DNA of 64,000 nt from Corallococcus macrosporus DSM 14697 (GTDB lineage Bacteria; Myxococcota; Myxococcia; Myxococcales; Myxococcaceae), in the NCBI RefSeq assembly GCF_002305895.1, contig NZ_CP022203.1, forward strand, positions 598,501 through 662,500, given 5' to 3'. Below, in pieces: positions 36,500-45,468 of this stretch; position 1 is the first letter of the stretch; every line of letters starts with the position of its first letter. Under the pieces are notes generated by a model, which saw nothing but the letters and a program-made list of their open reading frames with translations, was not told the DNA's origin and searched no databases. Both the position numbers and the translations under genes were made by a program.

Positions 36500-38005
36500 A
36501 TGACGCCCGACCTGCTGAAGGACGCCGTATCACCCCTCCTCCGCGCTCGCGGCACGTCCGTGCTGCTGGCCGCCTTGCTGTCCGCGTGCGGTGGCAAGGA
36601 CGTGCGGCCGCCGGAGGTCCCGCCCGCCGCGGGCGACTGCGCGCCACTCCGGCTGGAGCGGGGTGTGGACCTGGAAGGCTTCCGCACCGACCGCTTCGAG
36701 TGGCGCGACGCGGACTGCAAGCCGCGCTCGGCGTCCCTGGTCCGCAACGACGCCGCGGACCCCCGGGGATGGACGGGCGGCTACCTGCGCCGCTACACCT
36801 ACGACGTCGCGGGCGCGACGCGCGTCTGTGAGGGCTCGGACGGCATGGTGCCGGGCTGGGGCATCGTCACGAGCCACCTGCGCGTCAGCCCGCCGTGGGG
36901 CAACTGGACGGAGCGCATCCGGGGCACCTGGCGCACCGTCTTCGAGGGCCGCCACCACGCGCTGCACGAGTTCCGCTGGCCCATGGACCTGGGCGGCCAC
37001 GCCGTCGACGTGACGGTGCACTACCTCTTCGCCACCGGGCGGAGCCATCCGTTGTACGCCATCACCCATGACGCGTCCGGTGCGCCGCCAGACGTCATCG
37101 AGGCGGACGTGCGCTCGCCCTACGGCGACATCCTCTTCGACGGAGCCGGCGACACGGACATCTCCGGCGTGGGCTGGGGAGACCGCTACCGCTTCGTGAC
37201 GCGCGGGCCCGGGCCGCTGACGCGCGCGAGCGGCTGGGACTACCGCGAGCCCAACGTGGTGCCCTACACCCGCATGTGGATTGCGTCGCCCGACGCGGAG
37301 ATGGGCGTGGTGCAGACGCAGACGTGGATGCAGAAGCCCGCCGGCGGCTACTGGCAGTACCCGTCCTGGGGCCAGGTGGACGAGGACGGCCCCATGCCCG
37401 ACGACTGGAACTGGACCTACCAGCTCAACCAGTACGAGCTGCCCGCGGAGGGCCCCACGCGCTCGCACCGGATGGCGTGGGGCAGCAACTTCGGCGCGGT
37501 GGGCTTCCGCGAGTACCCGCGCTACGGCGACGACGCCATGCTGTCCGGCTACCCGTACCAGAGCTACTCCGTCTTCCTGGTGCTGGGCACGCACACCTCG
37601 AACCCGGTGCTGCGGCTGGTGGAGGAGGTGGAGGCTTGGCAGGGCGTGCGGTTGACGGCCACCGAGGGCCGCGTGGTGGACCGGGGCCCCGGCGGCGTGG
37701 GGCGGGACGACACCGTGGTGTGGGAGGTCCCCGGCTACAACCCCGTGTACGCCACGTGGGAGGCCGAGCTCGCCGCCAGCAACCGCGCGGCGCTGCGCTT
37801 CGAGACGAACGGCCGCGCCCTGGCCAGCCCCGTCGTGGTGCTGCGTGGCTACTCCGCGTCCACGCCGCCCACCTTGGTCTCCCTGGACGGACAGGCGCTC
37901 ACCGCGGACGTGGACTACTTCGCCTCCGTGGATGATGCCGGCAACGCGCTGTGGCTCACCCTGCACCGCACGGTGACGGGCTCGGCGGCGCTGCGGGTGG
38001 AGTGA
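36500..38005 (+). CDS. lipoprotein of unknown function, Trp/Tyr-rich
   Basis: 501 residues from ATG 36500, preceded by AGGGGGAA; the longer frame from 36443 is disfavoured because it pushes the leader inside. The leader ends at 'LLAALLSACGG' (Cys30). The mature protein is rich in Trp, Tyr, Arg and Gly, with runs such as 'VSPPWGNWTERIRGTWRTVFEGRHH', 'WIASPDAEMGVVQTQTWMQKPAGGYW' and 'GSNFGAVGFREYP'. Composition suggests an all-beta secreted domain, perhaps polysaccharide-binding, with an Ig-like C-terminal ~100 residues. I do not recognise the family. Confidence 0.8.
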   Translation: MTPDLLKDAVSPLLRARGTSVLLAALLSACGGKDVRPPEVPPAAGDCAPLRLERGVDLEGFRTDRFEWRDADCKPRSASLVRNDAADPRGWTGGYLRRYTYDVAGATRVCEGSDGMVPGWGIVTSHLRVSPPWGNWTERIRGTWRTVFEGRHHALHEFRWPMDLGGHAVDVTVHYLFATGRSHPLYAITHDASGAPPDVIEADVRSPYGDILFDGAGDTDISGVGWGDRYRFVTRGPGPLTRASGWDYREPNVVPYTRMWIASPDAEMGVVQTQTWMQKPAGGYWQYPSWGQVDEDGPMPDDWNWTYQLNQYELPAEGPTRSHRMAWGSNFGAVGFREYPRYGDDAMLSGYPYQSYSVFLVLGTHTSNPVLRLVEEVEAWQGVRLTATEGRVVDRGPGGVGRDDTVVWEVPGYNPVYATWEAELAASNRAALRFETNGRALASPVVVLRGYSASTPPTLVSLDGQALTADVDYFASVDDAGNALWLTLHRTVTGSAALRVE

Positions 38006-38298
38006 GCGTGGGCGCCGGGTGCCCCGGGCACGGCGCAAGGCCCGCCCGGAGCGCGCAAGGCCCGCCCCGCGTGGGGAGCCCGCAAAGCAACGGGGGATGC
38101 CCCGATGGACTCGGAGCACCCCCCGGATTTCGACCCATGTATCGGGTTCGCTCTCCCCCTCTGACGAGCGTGACCCCGGGTCCCCCATCCACAGACGCCA
38201 CCGCCCCCGCGGCAACGCCTTCCTACCCGCCCTGTGTGTGTCCGGAGGGCCTTGGACCCCTCCCGCGAAGCTGCGTGTGACACGTTCCCCCTACACCG

Positions 38299-38748
38299 CT
38301 ACGGCCCCTTCAGGTGCGCGTGCCCGGTGCCCCCCAGCACCGTCACCCGGGAGAGCCGAGGCCCCCCCTTCACCTGCACTGCCGCGTCCCAGGGCACCGC
38401 GGGCCGTGAGAGGGCCCGCAGCCGTGCCTGTGTCTGAGCGCGTCCGAACGTCTGCGGGCGCATGGACGCCACCCGCGTTACGTCCCTCGACTGGTTTTGG
38501 ATGGCTGCCGTCACGGCGGCTTGCGCCAGGACCGCGAGCTGGGCCCGCTTCGCCCCCGCGAAGGTGGCCAGCTCCGGAATGACGATGCCTTCCAATACTC
38601 CCCCCGTGGCTTCGAGCCACTCCCCCCGGGAAAAGCGCCCCGGCCGCTGCGCCGTGGCCCTGCCCCCCTTGTCGCCGTGCGACACTGCACCGAGCCTCGT
38701 GTTTCCCCCTGATGCCCCCCGGCCCGGTCCATACGCGACGTGCGACAT
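38299..38748 (-). CDS. hypothetical 149-residue protein
   Basis: ATG 38748 (MSHVAYGPGRGASGG) is preceded at four bases by a very strong GGGGGAGG site, which is the main reason for calling it a gene. The frame is open upstream of this start but without a comparable ribosome-binding site. The sequence has a Gly/Ser/Arg-rich N-terminus and then an Ala-rich, probably helical segment ('LEGIVIPELATFAGAKRAQLAVLAQAAVTAAIQNQ'). Codon bias agrees with a real gene only moderately. No family recognised. Confidence 0.5.
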   Translation of the reverse strand: MSHVAYGPGRGASGGNTRLGAVSHGDKGGRATAQRPGRFSRGEWLEATGGVLEGIVIPELATFAGAKRAQLAVLAQAAVTAAIQNQSRDVTRVASMRPQTFGRAQTQARLRALSRPAVPWDAAVQVKGGPRLSRVTVLGGTGHAHLKGP

Positions 38749-38778
38749 GTGTCCTCCCCCCCCGTTCACTGCGCCGCA

Positions 38779-39084
38779 GTGACTGGCGACAAGGGCATAC
38801 TGGCTCAGACCCCGGACGGAGTTTTCCGCTTCCGCGCCAATTGCTTGCGCGAGCGCGCCAGCGTGTCTGGCGCGTTTCACGGGGTGTTGGCGGGGCCCGA
38901 TTTTCGCGCCTTCTTGGAGACCTGGAAGGTGGCGGGTGGGCCGTGGGGCAAGCAGGCGCCAGGGGTAGGGCGAGGCGGGACTCGGCGATGTCAGCCTGAC
39001 ACGATAGGGGAGTGGCTCACACCACGTCTCCAGGCTCCCTCCCTGGTGGGTGGTGTGGCGGGCGGGAGGGGACAGGGCACATGA
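38779..39084 (+). CDS. doubtful small open frame upstream of the topoisomerase-helicase gene
   Basis: 101 residues from GTG 38779. The first ~60 residues ('GILAQTPDGVFRFRANCLRE', 'SVSGAFHGVLAGPDFRAFLE', 'TWKVAGGPWGKQ') look protein-like, while the tail is low-complexity and runs into the next gene's start. It has no ribosome-binding site. It may be a short gene or a remnant; I recognise no family. Confidence 0.25.
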   Translation: MTGDKGILAQTPDGVFRFRANCLRERASVSGAFHGVLAGPDFRAFLETWKVAGGPWGKQAPGVGRGGTRRCQPDTIGEWLTPRLQAPSLVGGVAGGRGQGT

Positions 39085-42000
39085 GGTGGGAAGCGATGGG
39101 CGAGACGCCCCGGGAGGACAGGCGCGGAGGACGGGACGGCGCGGCGAGCAGGGCCCAGGCGCGTCCCTCCCTGGTGGCCGTGCTGGCGGAGAAGCCGTCC
39201 GTGGCGCGCGACCTCGCCCGGGTGCTGGGGGCGAATGAGCGCGGCGAGGGCTGGCTGCGCGGCAATGGCTACGTGGTGACGTGGGCCATCGGACATCTGG
39301 TGGGCCTGGCGCAGCCCCATGAGATTCGCGCGGATTGGAAGAAGTGGAGCCGCGCGCTGCTGCCCATGCTCCCGGCGGACTGGCCGCTGGTGGTCTCCAA
39401 GGAGACGCGCAGCCAGTTCGAGGTGGTGAAACAGGTGCTCAACGCGCCGGAGGTGTCCGAGGTGGTGTGCGCCACGGACGCCGGGCGCGAAGGTGAGCTC
39501 ATCTTCCGTTACATCTACGACGCGGCGGGGTGCCGCAAGCCGGTGCGCCGGCTGTGGGTGTCGTCGCTGACGGAGCGGGCCATCCAGGACGGGTTCCGCC
39601 GGCTCGCGGACGGACGGGACTACGAGCCGCTGGCCGCCGCGGCCATGGGGCGCAGCCGGGCGGACTGGCTGGTGGGGATGAACCTGTCGCGCCTGTACAC
39701 GCTGGCGCACGGGGGCCATGGGGAGATGTTGAGCGTGGGCCGGGTGCAGACGCCCACGCTGGCCATGGTGGTGGAGCGCGAGCTGGCCATCCGTGACTTC
39801 GTGCCGCGCGACTACCTGGAGGTGGTGGCCACCTTCGCGCCCCGGGCGAAGGGCGCGCCGCCGGACGCGCGATACAAGGGCACGTGGTTCCGCTCGGGGC
39901 CGGACGGCAAGCCCGTGGCGCCCCCGGGCTTCGAGGGCGTGCGGGAGGCCCGGCGGCTGGACGCGAACGGCGTGGAGGCGCGGGCCGTCATCGACCGCGT
40001 GCGCGCCGGCCGGGCCGTCATCGAGTCGCTGGAGGCGGAGGAGAAGCGGATGGCGCCTCCGCTCCTCTATGACTTGACGGAGCTGCAGCGGCACGCCAAC
40101 CGGCTCCATGGCTTCAGCGCGCAGCGGACGCTGGAGGTGGCGCAGGCGCTCTATGAGAAGCACAAGCTCTTGAGCTATCCGCGCACCGCCAGCCGGCACC
40201 TGTCACGCACGGTGGCGGACACGTTGCCGGAGGTGGTGAACGCCATCCGCGCGCCTTATGAGGAGGACCTGGCCGCTGGCACGGGGGCGCGGGCGCTGGG
40301 CAGGCGGTACGTGGACGACGCGAAGGTGACGGACCACCACGCCATCATCCCCACGCCCACGTCGCCGGGCGGGGTGCGGCTGTCTCCCGACGAGCAGCGC
40401 GTCTATGACCTGGTGTGCCGCCGCCTGCTCCAGGCGTGGCACGAGGACCACGTGTGGCGGGTCACCACGGTCATCACCGCGGTGACGTCGCCAGGGGCGC
40501 CGCCGGTGGTGGACCGCTTCCAGAGCACGGGCACCCAGGTGGAGCGGGTGGGCTGGAAGGTGCTGGACATCGGCGGTGGGCAGAAGGCGCCGCGCCTCAA
40601 GGCGGAGCCGCGCAAGGGCGAGGACGCGGAGCGGGAGCCGGAAGACGAACCCCAGACGCTGCCGTCGGGGCTGGAGCGCGCGCAGCCGCAGTCGGTGGAG
40701 GACGTGGAGGCGGTGAAGAAGCGCACGCGTCCGCCGCCGCGCTTCACGGACGCGACGCTGCTGACGGCCATGGAGTCCGCGGGACGGGCGCTGGATGAGA
40801 AGGAGCTCGCGGACGCGATGCGCGAGACGGGCCTGGGGACGCCCGCCACCCGCGCGGCCATCATCGAGGTGCTGCTGGACCGCGAGTACCTGCGCCGCCG
40901 GGGCAAGGTGATGGAGGCCACGGAGAAGGGCATCCACCTCATCCAGGTGGTGCACCCGGACGTGAAGACGCCGGCCATGACGGGGCAGTGGGAAGCGTGG
41001 CTCCAGCGCATCGAGCGCGGCGAGGGCCAGCTCGACGAGTTCATTCGCGGCATCGAGGCGTATGTCATCGAGGTGGTCGGCCACGGCGCCACCCCGCCGC
41101 CGAGGCCGTCCGCGGCGCAGCGGAACGAAGTCGTGCGGGCGCCGCCAGGAGCGGGTGGCGCGGCGCTGGGGACGGGCGAGTGGGCTCGGGGCTCGGGCGG
41201 GCATGGCGCGTCCGTGGAGCCGCAGGGCTGGGGACGGCAGGGGACTTTCGAGGGGCCAGCCGCCGCGCACCGCTCCGGCGCCGCAGATGGCGCACTGGCG
41301 CAGGGCCGGCAATGGGCGTCCGAGGCCGCGGAGCGCCTCGCGGATGCCGCCGCGGGTGCGACAGGCCATGGGCAACGCGGGGCCTCCTCGGAGGCTTCGG
41401 CGCCGCTCTTCGAGGGCCGGCGGACCCGGGCCTCGGGCGCCATGGGGCGCTCGGCGCCCCCCGAGGAGACGCTGTCTTCCTCCCTGTCACCGGGCGGCGG
41501 ACCGGCCTCACGCCCTCCACGGGCGGACGGCGCGGGCTGGAGCGCCGGGGCCTGGGGGGACACGGGCGCCGCTCGCGCGCCGGTGAACCGGGCCCGGGCC
41601 ACCGCGGCCGCCGCGTCCACCGGGCAGCGGCCGGAGCGGGTGCGGCGCGCGCCGACGGCGCCGGAGGCGCTTCGCCCGCTGCTGAAGTCGGCGTTCGGCT
41701 TCTCCGAGTTCCGGCCGTACCAGGAGGCCGTGTGCCGCGCGGCCACCGCGGGCGAGGACCTGCTGCTCGTGATGCCCACGGGCGCGGGCAAGTCGCTCTG
41801 CTACCAGCTCCCGGGCCTGGCGCGCGCGGGCACCACCCTGGTGGTGAGCCCGCTCATCGCGCTGATGGAGGACCAGGTGGCCCGGCTCCAGTCGCTGGGG
41901 TTCGCGGCGGACCGCATCCACTCCGGAAGGGACCGGGCCGCGTCGAGGCAGGTGTGCGCGGACTACCTGGAGGACAAGCTCGACTTCCTGTTCATCGCGC

Positions 42001-43754
42001 CCGAGCGGCTCGGCGTCCCGGGCTTCGTGGAGTTCCTGGCGCGGCGCACGCCCGCGCTCATCGCGGTGGACGAGGCGCACTGCATCTCCCAGTGGGGCCA
42101 CGACTTCCGTCCGGACTACCGGCTGCTGGGCGCGCGCCTGCCCCTGCTGCGCCCCGCGCCCGTGGTGGCGCTCACCGCCACCGCCACGCCGGACGTGCAG
42201 CGGGACATCGTCCAGCAGCTCGGCCTGCATGGCGCTGGAGGGAAGGCGCGCACCTTCATCCATGGCTTCCGCCGCACCAACATCGCCATCGAGGTGCGCG
42301 AGCTGAACCCCGGCGCGCGCGGCGACGCCATCCAGGGCCTGCTCCAGGACGAGGAGAACCGGCCCGCCATCGTCTACGCGGCCACGCGCAAGCACGCCGA
42401 GCAGCTCGCGGACCAGCTCGCGGGGGAGTTCCCCGCCGCCGCGTACCACGCGGGGCTCCAGCCCTCGGAGCGGGACCGGGTGCAGGCGGAGTTCCTCCGG
42501 GGCGCGCTGGAGGTCATCGTGGCCACCACGGCGTTCGGCATGGGCATCGACAAGCCGGACGTGCGCACCGTCATCCACGCGGCGCTGCCCGCCAGCCTGG
42601 AGGGCTACTACCAGGAGCTGGGCCGCGCGGGCCGCGACGGAAAGCCGTCGCGCGCGGTGCTGCTGCACTCGTACATCGACCGGCGCACGCACGAGTTCTT
42701 CCACCGGCGCGACTACCCGGAGACGTACGTGCTGGAGCGGCTGTTCCAGTGCACCGCCCCGCAGCTCGAGCCCAAGGCCGTGCTCCAGGGCCGCGTGCGG
42801 AGCGACCCCGAGGTCTTCGACAAGGCGCTGGAGCAGCTCTGGATTCACGGCGGCGTCGTCATGACGCCCGACGAGACGGTGATGCGCGGGCGGCCGAACT
42901 GGTCCGCGGCGTACACCGCCCAGCGAGAGCGCAAGCTGCTGCACCTGGAGCAGATGGGGCGCTACGCGGAGGCCCATGGCTGCCGGATGAAGCAGCTCGT
43001 GGGGCACTTCGGCGACACCCAGGACTCCGGCGAGCCGTGTGGCCTGTGCGACGTCTGCGCGCCGGAGGACTGCGCCACGCTGCGCTTCGCCGAGCCCACC
43101 GCCTCGGAGCGGCACTGGCTGGAGCGCATCCTGGAGTCGCTCCAGGAGCGGGATGGCCAGGCCACCGGACGGCTCCACCGCGAGCTGTTCGGTGAGTCCC
43201 TGCCCCGGCGCGACTTCGAGCGGCTGGTGGGCGGGCTGGTGCGCGCCGGGCTGACGCGCCTGGAGGTGGACTCGTTCGACAAGGACGGGCAGGTCATCTC
43301 GTTCCAGCGCCTGGCCCTGACCGAAGAGGGCCGGCGCACGCGCGGGGTGGACCCCCAGCAGGTCCTCCTGCCCATGCCCCTGGAGCAGGCCTCCAAGCGC
43401 AAGCGGCGCAAGGGCGCGGAGACGGGGCGCTCGAAACGCGCCTCGGGCAAGCGCACCTCCCGCGCGGCGAAGGGGGCGGGCTCCGCCATTCGCGCGCCGC
43501 GAAAGGTCGCCTCGGGCTCCGCGCGCGCCGCGCCCGCGCCCGTGCTGGTGGAGTCCCTGAAGGCCTGGCGGCTGGCGGAGGCGCGCAAGCGGCGCGTGCC
43601 CGCCTTCCGCATCCTCACCGACCGGGTGCTGGAGGCCATCGCCGTGTCCTGCCCGGAGAATGGCTCGGAGTTGATGGCCATCCACGGGGTGGGGCCTTCC
43701 CTCACGGAGCGCTACGGCGCGCAGATTCTCTCCCTCGTGGCGCGCAGGCGCTGA
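39081..43754 (+). CDS. DNA topoisomerase III - RecQ helicase - HRDC fusion protein
   Basis: 1557 residues from ATG 39081 (GGGAGGGG upstream); ATG 39096 is an alternative and the frame extends to GTG 39012. Residues ~30-665 are a type IA topoisomerase of the TopB class: Toprim Glu37 in 'LAEKPSVARDLA', acidic block DAGREGE (133-139), catalytic Tyr366 in 'LLSYPRTASRHLS', and 'TGLGTPATRAAIIE'. A ~190-residue Gly/Ala/Ser-rich linker follows, then RecQ: Walker A 'MPTGAGKSLCYQLP' (Lys904), DEAH (997-1000) in 'VDEAHCISQWGHDFRPDY', 'ALTATATPDVQ', 'TTAFGMGIDKPDVRTVIHA', 'ELGRAGRDGKPS', then zinc Cys in 'HGCRMK' and 'PCGLCDVC'. After a Lys/Arg-rich basic tract, an HRDC domain ends the chain ('AFRILTDRVLEAIAVSCPENGSELMAIHGVGPSLTERYG'). 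The C-terminal zinc ribbons of many topoisomerases are absent. Predicted to unwind and decatenate recombination intermediates in one chain. Confidence 0.93.
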   Translation: MRWEAMGETPREDRRGGRDGAASRAQARPSLVAVLAEKPSVARDLARVLGANERGEGWLRGNGYVVTWAIGHLVGLAQPHEIRADWKKWSRALLPMLPADWPLVVSKETRSQFEVVKQVLNAPEVSEVVCATDAGREGELIFRYIYDAAGCRKPVRRLWVSSLTERAIQDGFRRLADGRDYEPLAAAAMGRSRADWLVGMNLSRLYTLAHGGHGEMLSVGRVQTPTLAMVVERELAIRDFVPRDYLEVVATFAPRAKGAPPDARYKGTWFRSGPDGKPVAPPGFEGVREARRLDANGVEARAVIDRVRAGRAVIESLEAEEKRMAPPLLYDLTELQRHANRLHGFSAQRTLEVAQALYEKHKLLSYPRTASRHLSRTVADTLPEVVNAIRAPYEEDLAAGTGARALGRRYVDDAKVTDHHAIIPTPTSPGGVRLSPDEQRVYDLVCRRLLQAWHEDHVWRVTTVITAVTSPGAPPVVDRFQSTGTQVERVGWKVLDIGGGQKAPRLKAEPRKGEDAEREPEDEPQTLPSGLERAQPQSVEDVEAVKKRTRPPPRFTDATLLTAMESAGRALDEKELADAMRETGLGTPATRAAIIEVLLDREYLRRRGKVMEATEKGIHLIQVVHPDVKTPAMTGQWEAWLQRIERGEGQLDEFIRGIEAYVIEVVGHGATPPPRPSAAQRNEVVRAPPGAGGAALGTGEWARGSGGHGASVEPQGWGRQGTFEGPAAAHRSGAADGALAQGRQWASEAAERLADAAAGATGHGQRGASSEASAPLFEGRRTRASGAMGRSAPPEETLSSSLSPGGGPASRPPRADGAGWSAGAWGDTGAARAPVNRARATAAAASTGQRPERVRRAPTAPEALRPLLKSAFGFSEFRPYQEAVCRAATAGEDLLLVMPTGAGKSLCYQLPGLARAGTTLVVSPLIALMEDQVARLQSLGFAADRIHSGRDRAASRQVCADYLEDKLDFLFIAPERLGVPGFVEFLARRTPALIAVDEAHCISQWGHDFRPDYRLLGARLPLLRPAPVVALTATATPDVQRDIVQQLGLHGAGGKARTFIHGFRRTNIAIEVRELNPGARGDAIQGLLQDEENRPAIVYAATRKHAEQLADQLAGEFPAAAYHAGLQPSERDRVQAEFLRGALEVIVATTAFGMGIDKPDVRTVIHAALPASLEGYYQELGRAGRDGKPSRAVLLHSYIDRRTHEFFHRRDYPETYVLERLFQCTAPQLEPKAVLQGRVRSDPEVFDKALEQLWIHGGVVMTPDETVMRGRPNWSAAYTAQRERKLLHLEQMGRYAEAHGCRMKQLVGHFGDTQDSGEPCGLCDVCAPEDCATLRFAEPTASERHWLERILESLQERDGQATGRLHRELFGESLPRRDFERLVGGLVRAGLTRLEVDSFDKDGQVISFQRLALTEEGRRTRGVDPQQVLLPMPLEQASKRKRRKGAETGRSKRASGKRTSRAAKGAGSAIRAPRKVASGSARAAPAPVLVESLKAWRLAEARKRRVPAFRILTDRVLEAIAVSCPENGSELMAIHGVGPSLTERYGAQILSLVARRR

Positions 43755-44021
43755 GCCTGGTTGCCCGCGGACGGGGCGGCGCCATGCCCAGGGAGGGCAG
43801 GGCCTTTCCCCGCCGCGCCGCCGGGATTCCCGGGCAAGGGGGCCGCGAGGCGCGCCAGGGGCACGCGGCGCCATGCCCGCAGGAGCGCAGGGCGTCCGTC
43901 CAGGCAACGAATCATCTTCACCCTGCCGTGGGGCAGTGCAGCCGGTGTCCGCCCAGCGTCACGTTCGTCCGGCCAATCCGGCGGACCTGCGAGCGACGCA
44001 GGAGGAAGAGGGGGACACGCG

Positions 44022-45416
44022 ATGGAACTGGGCTTCGAGACGATTGGAAACGCCACGCTCATCTGCCACGACCACGGTCCGGTGCTGGTGACGGACCCGT
44101 GGACGGACGGCAGCGCGTACTTCGGGAGCTGGACGCTGTCCCATGAGATTCCCGAGGCGCAGCGCCAGGCCATCCGGGCCTGCCCCTATGTGTGGCTGTC
44201 CCACGGCCATCCGGACCACCTCAGCATGGAGTCGCTGGACGTGCTGCGCGCGCGCACGCTGCTGATACCGAACCACTTCGGCAACCGCATGCGGGACGAC
44301 CTGTGCGAGCAGGGCTTCAAGGTGCACGTGCTGGTGGACCGGGTGTGGACGCAGCTCTCGCCGCGCATCCGCGTCATGTGTCTGCCGGACCTGAACCAGG
44401 ACGCCGTCCTGCTGGTGGACATGGACGGGCGGCTGCTGGTGAACCTCAACGACGCCGGGGACCGCGGGGCGGGGCGCTTCGTGCGCAAGGTGGTCAGCGG
44501 GTACCAGGAGTCCTACCTGCTGGCGCTGTCCGGGTACGGCGACGCGGACATGATGAACTTCTTCACCGAGCAGGGGCAGCGCATCACCCCCCATGCCGCG
44601 GCGAAGACGCCCGTGGGGCGGACCATTGCCCGGCAGGCGGAGTTCTACGGGGTGCGCTACTTCATCCCCTTCAGCTCCATGCACAAGTACCAGCGGGCCG
44701 ACAGCCTCTGGGCCTCCGAGTACACCACCACGCTGGAGGACTACGGCCGGGGCTTCGAGTCCCGCGACTGCACGCTGCTGCCCGCCTTCATCCGCCATGA
44801 CTTCATCCGCGGCCAGACGGAGCGCATCCAGCCCCCGGAGCGCGTCATCCGCCCGGTGGACCCCAAGGCCTTCGGCGACGACTGGAGCGAACAGCTCGAC
44901 ACGGACGAGGTGAGGACGCTCGGTGCCTACTTCCGGGGCGTGGAGCACCTGGGGCGCACGCTGGACTTCCTGTGCTTCCGCGTGGGCGGCCGGGAGCACG
45001 TGGTGGAGCTGAACCGCGGCCGCTTCCAGCGTGGCATCACCTTCGAGGCGCCGCGTGGCTCGCTGATGATGGCGGTGCGCTACCAGGTCTTCGACGACCT
45101 GCTCATCGGCAACTTCATGAAGACGACGCTGCACGGCGACTTCGGCGCGGGGCGCCTCTACCCGGACTTCAGCCCCTACGTGGCCAAGTACGCGGACAAC
45201 GGGAAGGCGCGCACGCGCAACGAGCTGCGGACCTACTTCGCGGACTACCGCCGGAGAGATCCGCTGGGCTTCCTGCGCGCCCAGGTGGAGACGCACTGCG
45301 TGCGGCCCTTGCAGACGCAGTCCGCGGAGCTGCTGCGCACGCTGCTGCCCCAGGACTCGCTGGGCTTCCGCGCCGCCAAGGAGACCTTCTGGCGGATGCG
45401 CCGCGCGCTGCTCTAG
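44022..45416 (+). CDS. metallo-beta-lactamase-fold hydrolase
   Basis: 464 residues from ATG 44022, with AGGAGGAAGAGG upstream; the frame extends to 43761 but without a start of this quality. The metal site is visible in 'YVWLSHGHPDHLSMESLDVL' (H-x-H-x-D-H), preceded by 'ICHDHGPVLVTDPW' (conserved Asp) and followed by 'LLVNLNDAGD'. The C-terminal ~200 residues ('RYFIPFSSMHKYQRADSLWASEYTT...', 'FEAPRGSLMMAVRYQVFDDLLIGNFMKTTLHGD') resemble the part seen in CMP-Neu5Ac hydroxylase-like MBL proteins rather than in beta-lactamases. Substrate unknown. Convergent with the cardiolipin synthase gene. Confidence 0.85.
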   Translation: MELGFETIGNATLICHDHGPVLVTDPWTDGSAYFGSWTLSHEIPEAQRQAIRACPYVWLSHGHPDHLSMESLDVLRARTLLIPNHFGNRMRDDLCEQGFKVHVLVDRVWTQLSPRIRVMCLPDLNQDAVLLVDMDGRLLVNLNDAGDRGAGRFVRKVVSGYQESYLLALSGYGDADMMNFFTEQGQRITPHAAAKTPVGRTIARQAEFYGVRYFIPFSSMHKYQRADSLWASEYTTTLEDYGRGFESRDCTLLPAFIRHDFIRGQTERIQPPERVIRPVDPKAFGDDWSEQLDTDEVRTLGAYFRGVEHLGRTLDFLCFRVGGREHVVELNRGRFQRGITFEAPRGSLMMAVRYQVFDDLLIGNFMKTTLHGDFGAGRLYPDFSPYVAKYADNGKARTRNELRTYFADYRRRDPLGFLRAQVETHCVRPLQTQSAELLRTLLPQDSLGFRAAKETFWRMRRALL

Positions 45417-45426
45417 GAGCCCCGCC

Positions 45427-45463
45427 CGCGCCGCGCCCAGCACCTCGCGTTCGCCGCGGCGCG
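45427..45463. terminator. possible hairpin between convergent MBL and cls genes
   Basis: A 9-bp inverted repeat (CGCGCCGCG at 45427-45435 and CGCGGCGCG at 45455-45463) with a 19-base loop lies between the two convergent stops. It is simple GC-rich sequence without a T-run, so the call is weak. Confidence 0.3.
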
Positions 45464-45468
45464 CGCGC

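Noticed and set aside
38033-38067. 15-bp direct repeat GCGCAAGGCCCGCCC (two copies, 20-bp period)
   Set aside because: Short, low-complexity GC sequence after a gene end; no pairing or element boundary supports a function.
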